A DNA stretch of 28,648 nt from a virus, in the IMG/VR virus record IMGVR_UViG_3300045806_000031, positions 1-28,648 of that record; one strand, 5' to 3'. Under the pieces are notes generated by a model. That model was not told the origin of the DNA, did no database searches, and worked only from the letters and a program-made list of their open reading frames with translations. How positions within the stretch are numbered: the first letter of the stretch is position 1; every line of letters begins with the position of its first letter. A program made the translations under genes and the position numbers. Positions 28,522 through 28,648 of this stretch are shown piece after piece.

Positions 28522-28648
28522 GATTGCTTCGCGCTAATCCATCCAAGTTGTTGTTTTTGTTGGTTTTGGTTAGGTTGGTTCATATGGTCTGACTAGAATA
28601 ATTACCCCACGCGAAAAAAATCGAAATTTAGCAAAACAACCATTAGAG

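Larger units (their letters stand above)
28265..28648. other. Repeat-rich non-coding region at the right edge
   Basis: No credible gene is visible here on either strand. The stretch holds palindrome 3, an imperfect direct repeat of about 60 bp (28311-28370 and 28397-28457), an inverted repeat of TTGGTTAG (28493-28521) with a further TTGGTTAG at 28566, and an AT-rich end. It could be a regulatory region, a replication origin or the approach to a genome end. Confidence 0.65.

Overview
The window looks like the structural and packaging half of a tailed bacteriophage (or prophage) genome, most likely a short-tailed podovirus-type phage of a GC-rich, probably proteobacterial host. Three things point to this. 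The major capsid protein resembles the N4-gp56 family. The gene order is packaging, portal, scaffold, capsid, adaptor, giant virion protein, lysis genes and tail fibres. There are no bacterial housekeeping, rRNA or tRNA genes. The host assignment is an inference from composition and protein style, not something the sequence proves.

Layout. Bases 1-26487 are a leftward (minus-strand) late module. Read in transcription order (right to left) it holds: a GIY-YIG homing endonuclease; a small-terminase-like protein; two small proteins; a terminase large subunit interrupted by a LAGLIDADG intein; the portal, with a second gene overlapping its 3' end in another frame; a probable scaffold; the major capsid protein; a free-standing HNH/AP2 endonuclease; two small beta-rich structural proteins separated by an intrinsic terminator; two small conserved proteins; a head-tail adaptor-like protein; a 497-aa protein with a repeated FAGGT-type motif; a 2402-aa PLxRFG/polyvalent-type virion protein with an HEMTH motif and an exact 387-bp tandem duplication; a small fibre-associated protein; a GH108 endolysin and a two-span membrane protein; a tail fibre; a large SPRY-plus-Ala/Gly-repeat protein; a beta-rich small protein; a membrane/coiled-coil protein; and the start of a further structural gene cut by the left edge. 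Most genes abut or overlap by a few bases (TAATG, ATGA), as in a translationally coupled phage operon.

Bases 26503-28648 are rightward and different in kind: a divergent promoter region, two unrecognised proteins (110 and 248 aa), a strong terminator, a 57-aa basic ORF, three tandem near-identical terminators, and about 380 bp of repeat-rich non-coding DNA. Three copies of one interrupted palindrome (AACGGGAC-N5-GTCCCGTT, the third with one mismatch) occur only here, in front of the rightward units. They are the best candidate for an undescribed phage regulatory circuit in the window.

The structural genes would build and fill the head (terminase, portal, scaffold, capsid), form the neck and the ejected or internal proteins, and supply the fibres and lysis functions. 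Three different homing-element families (intein/LAGLIDADG, HNH, GIY-YIG) sit inside or beside the packaging and capsid genes, which is an unusually dense set of selfish elements.
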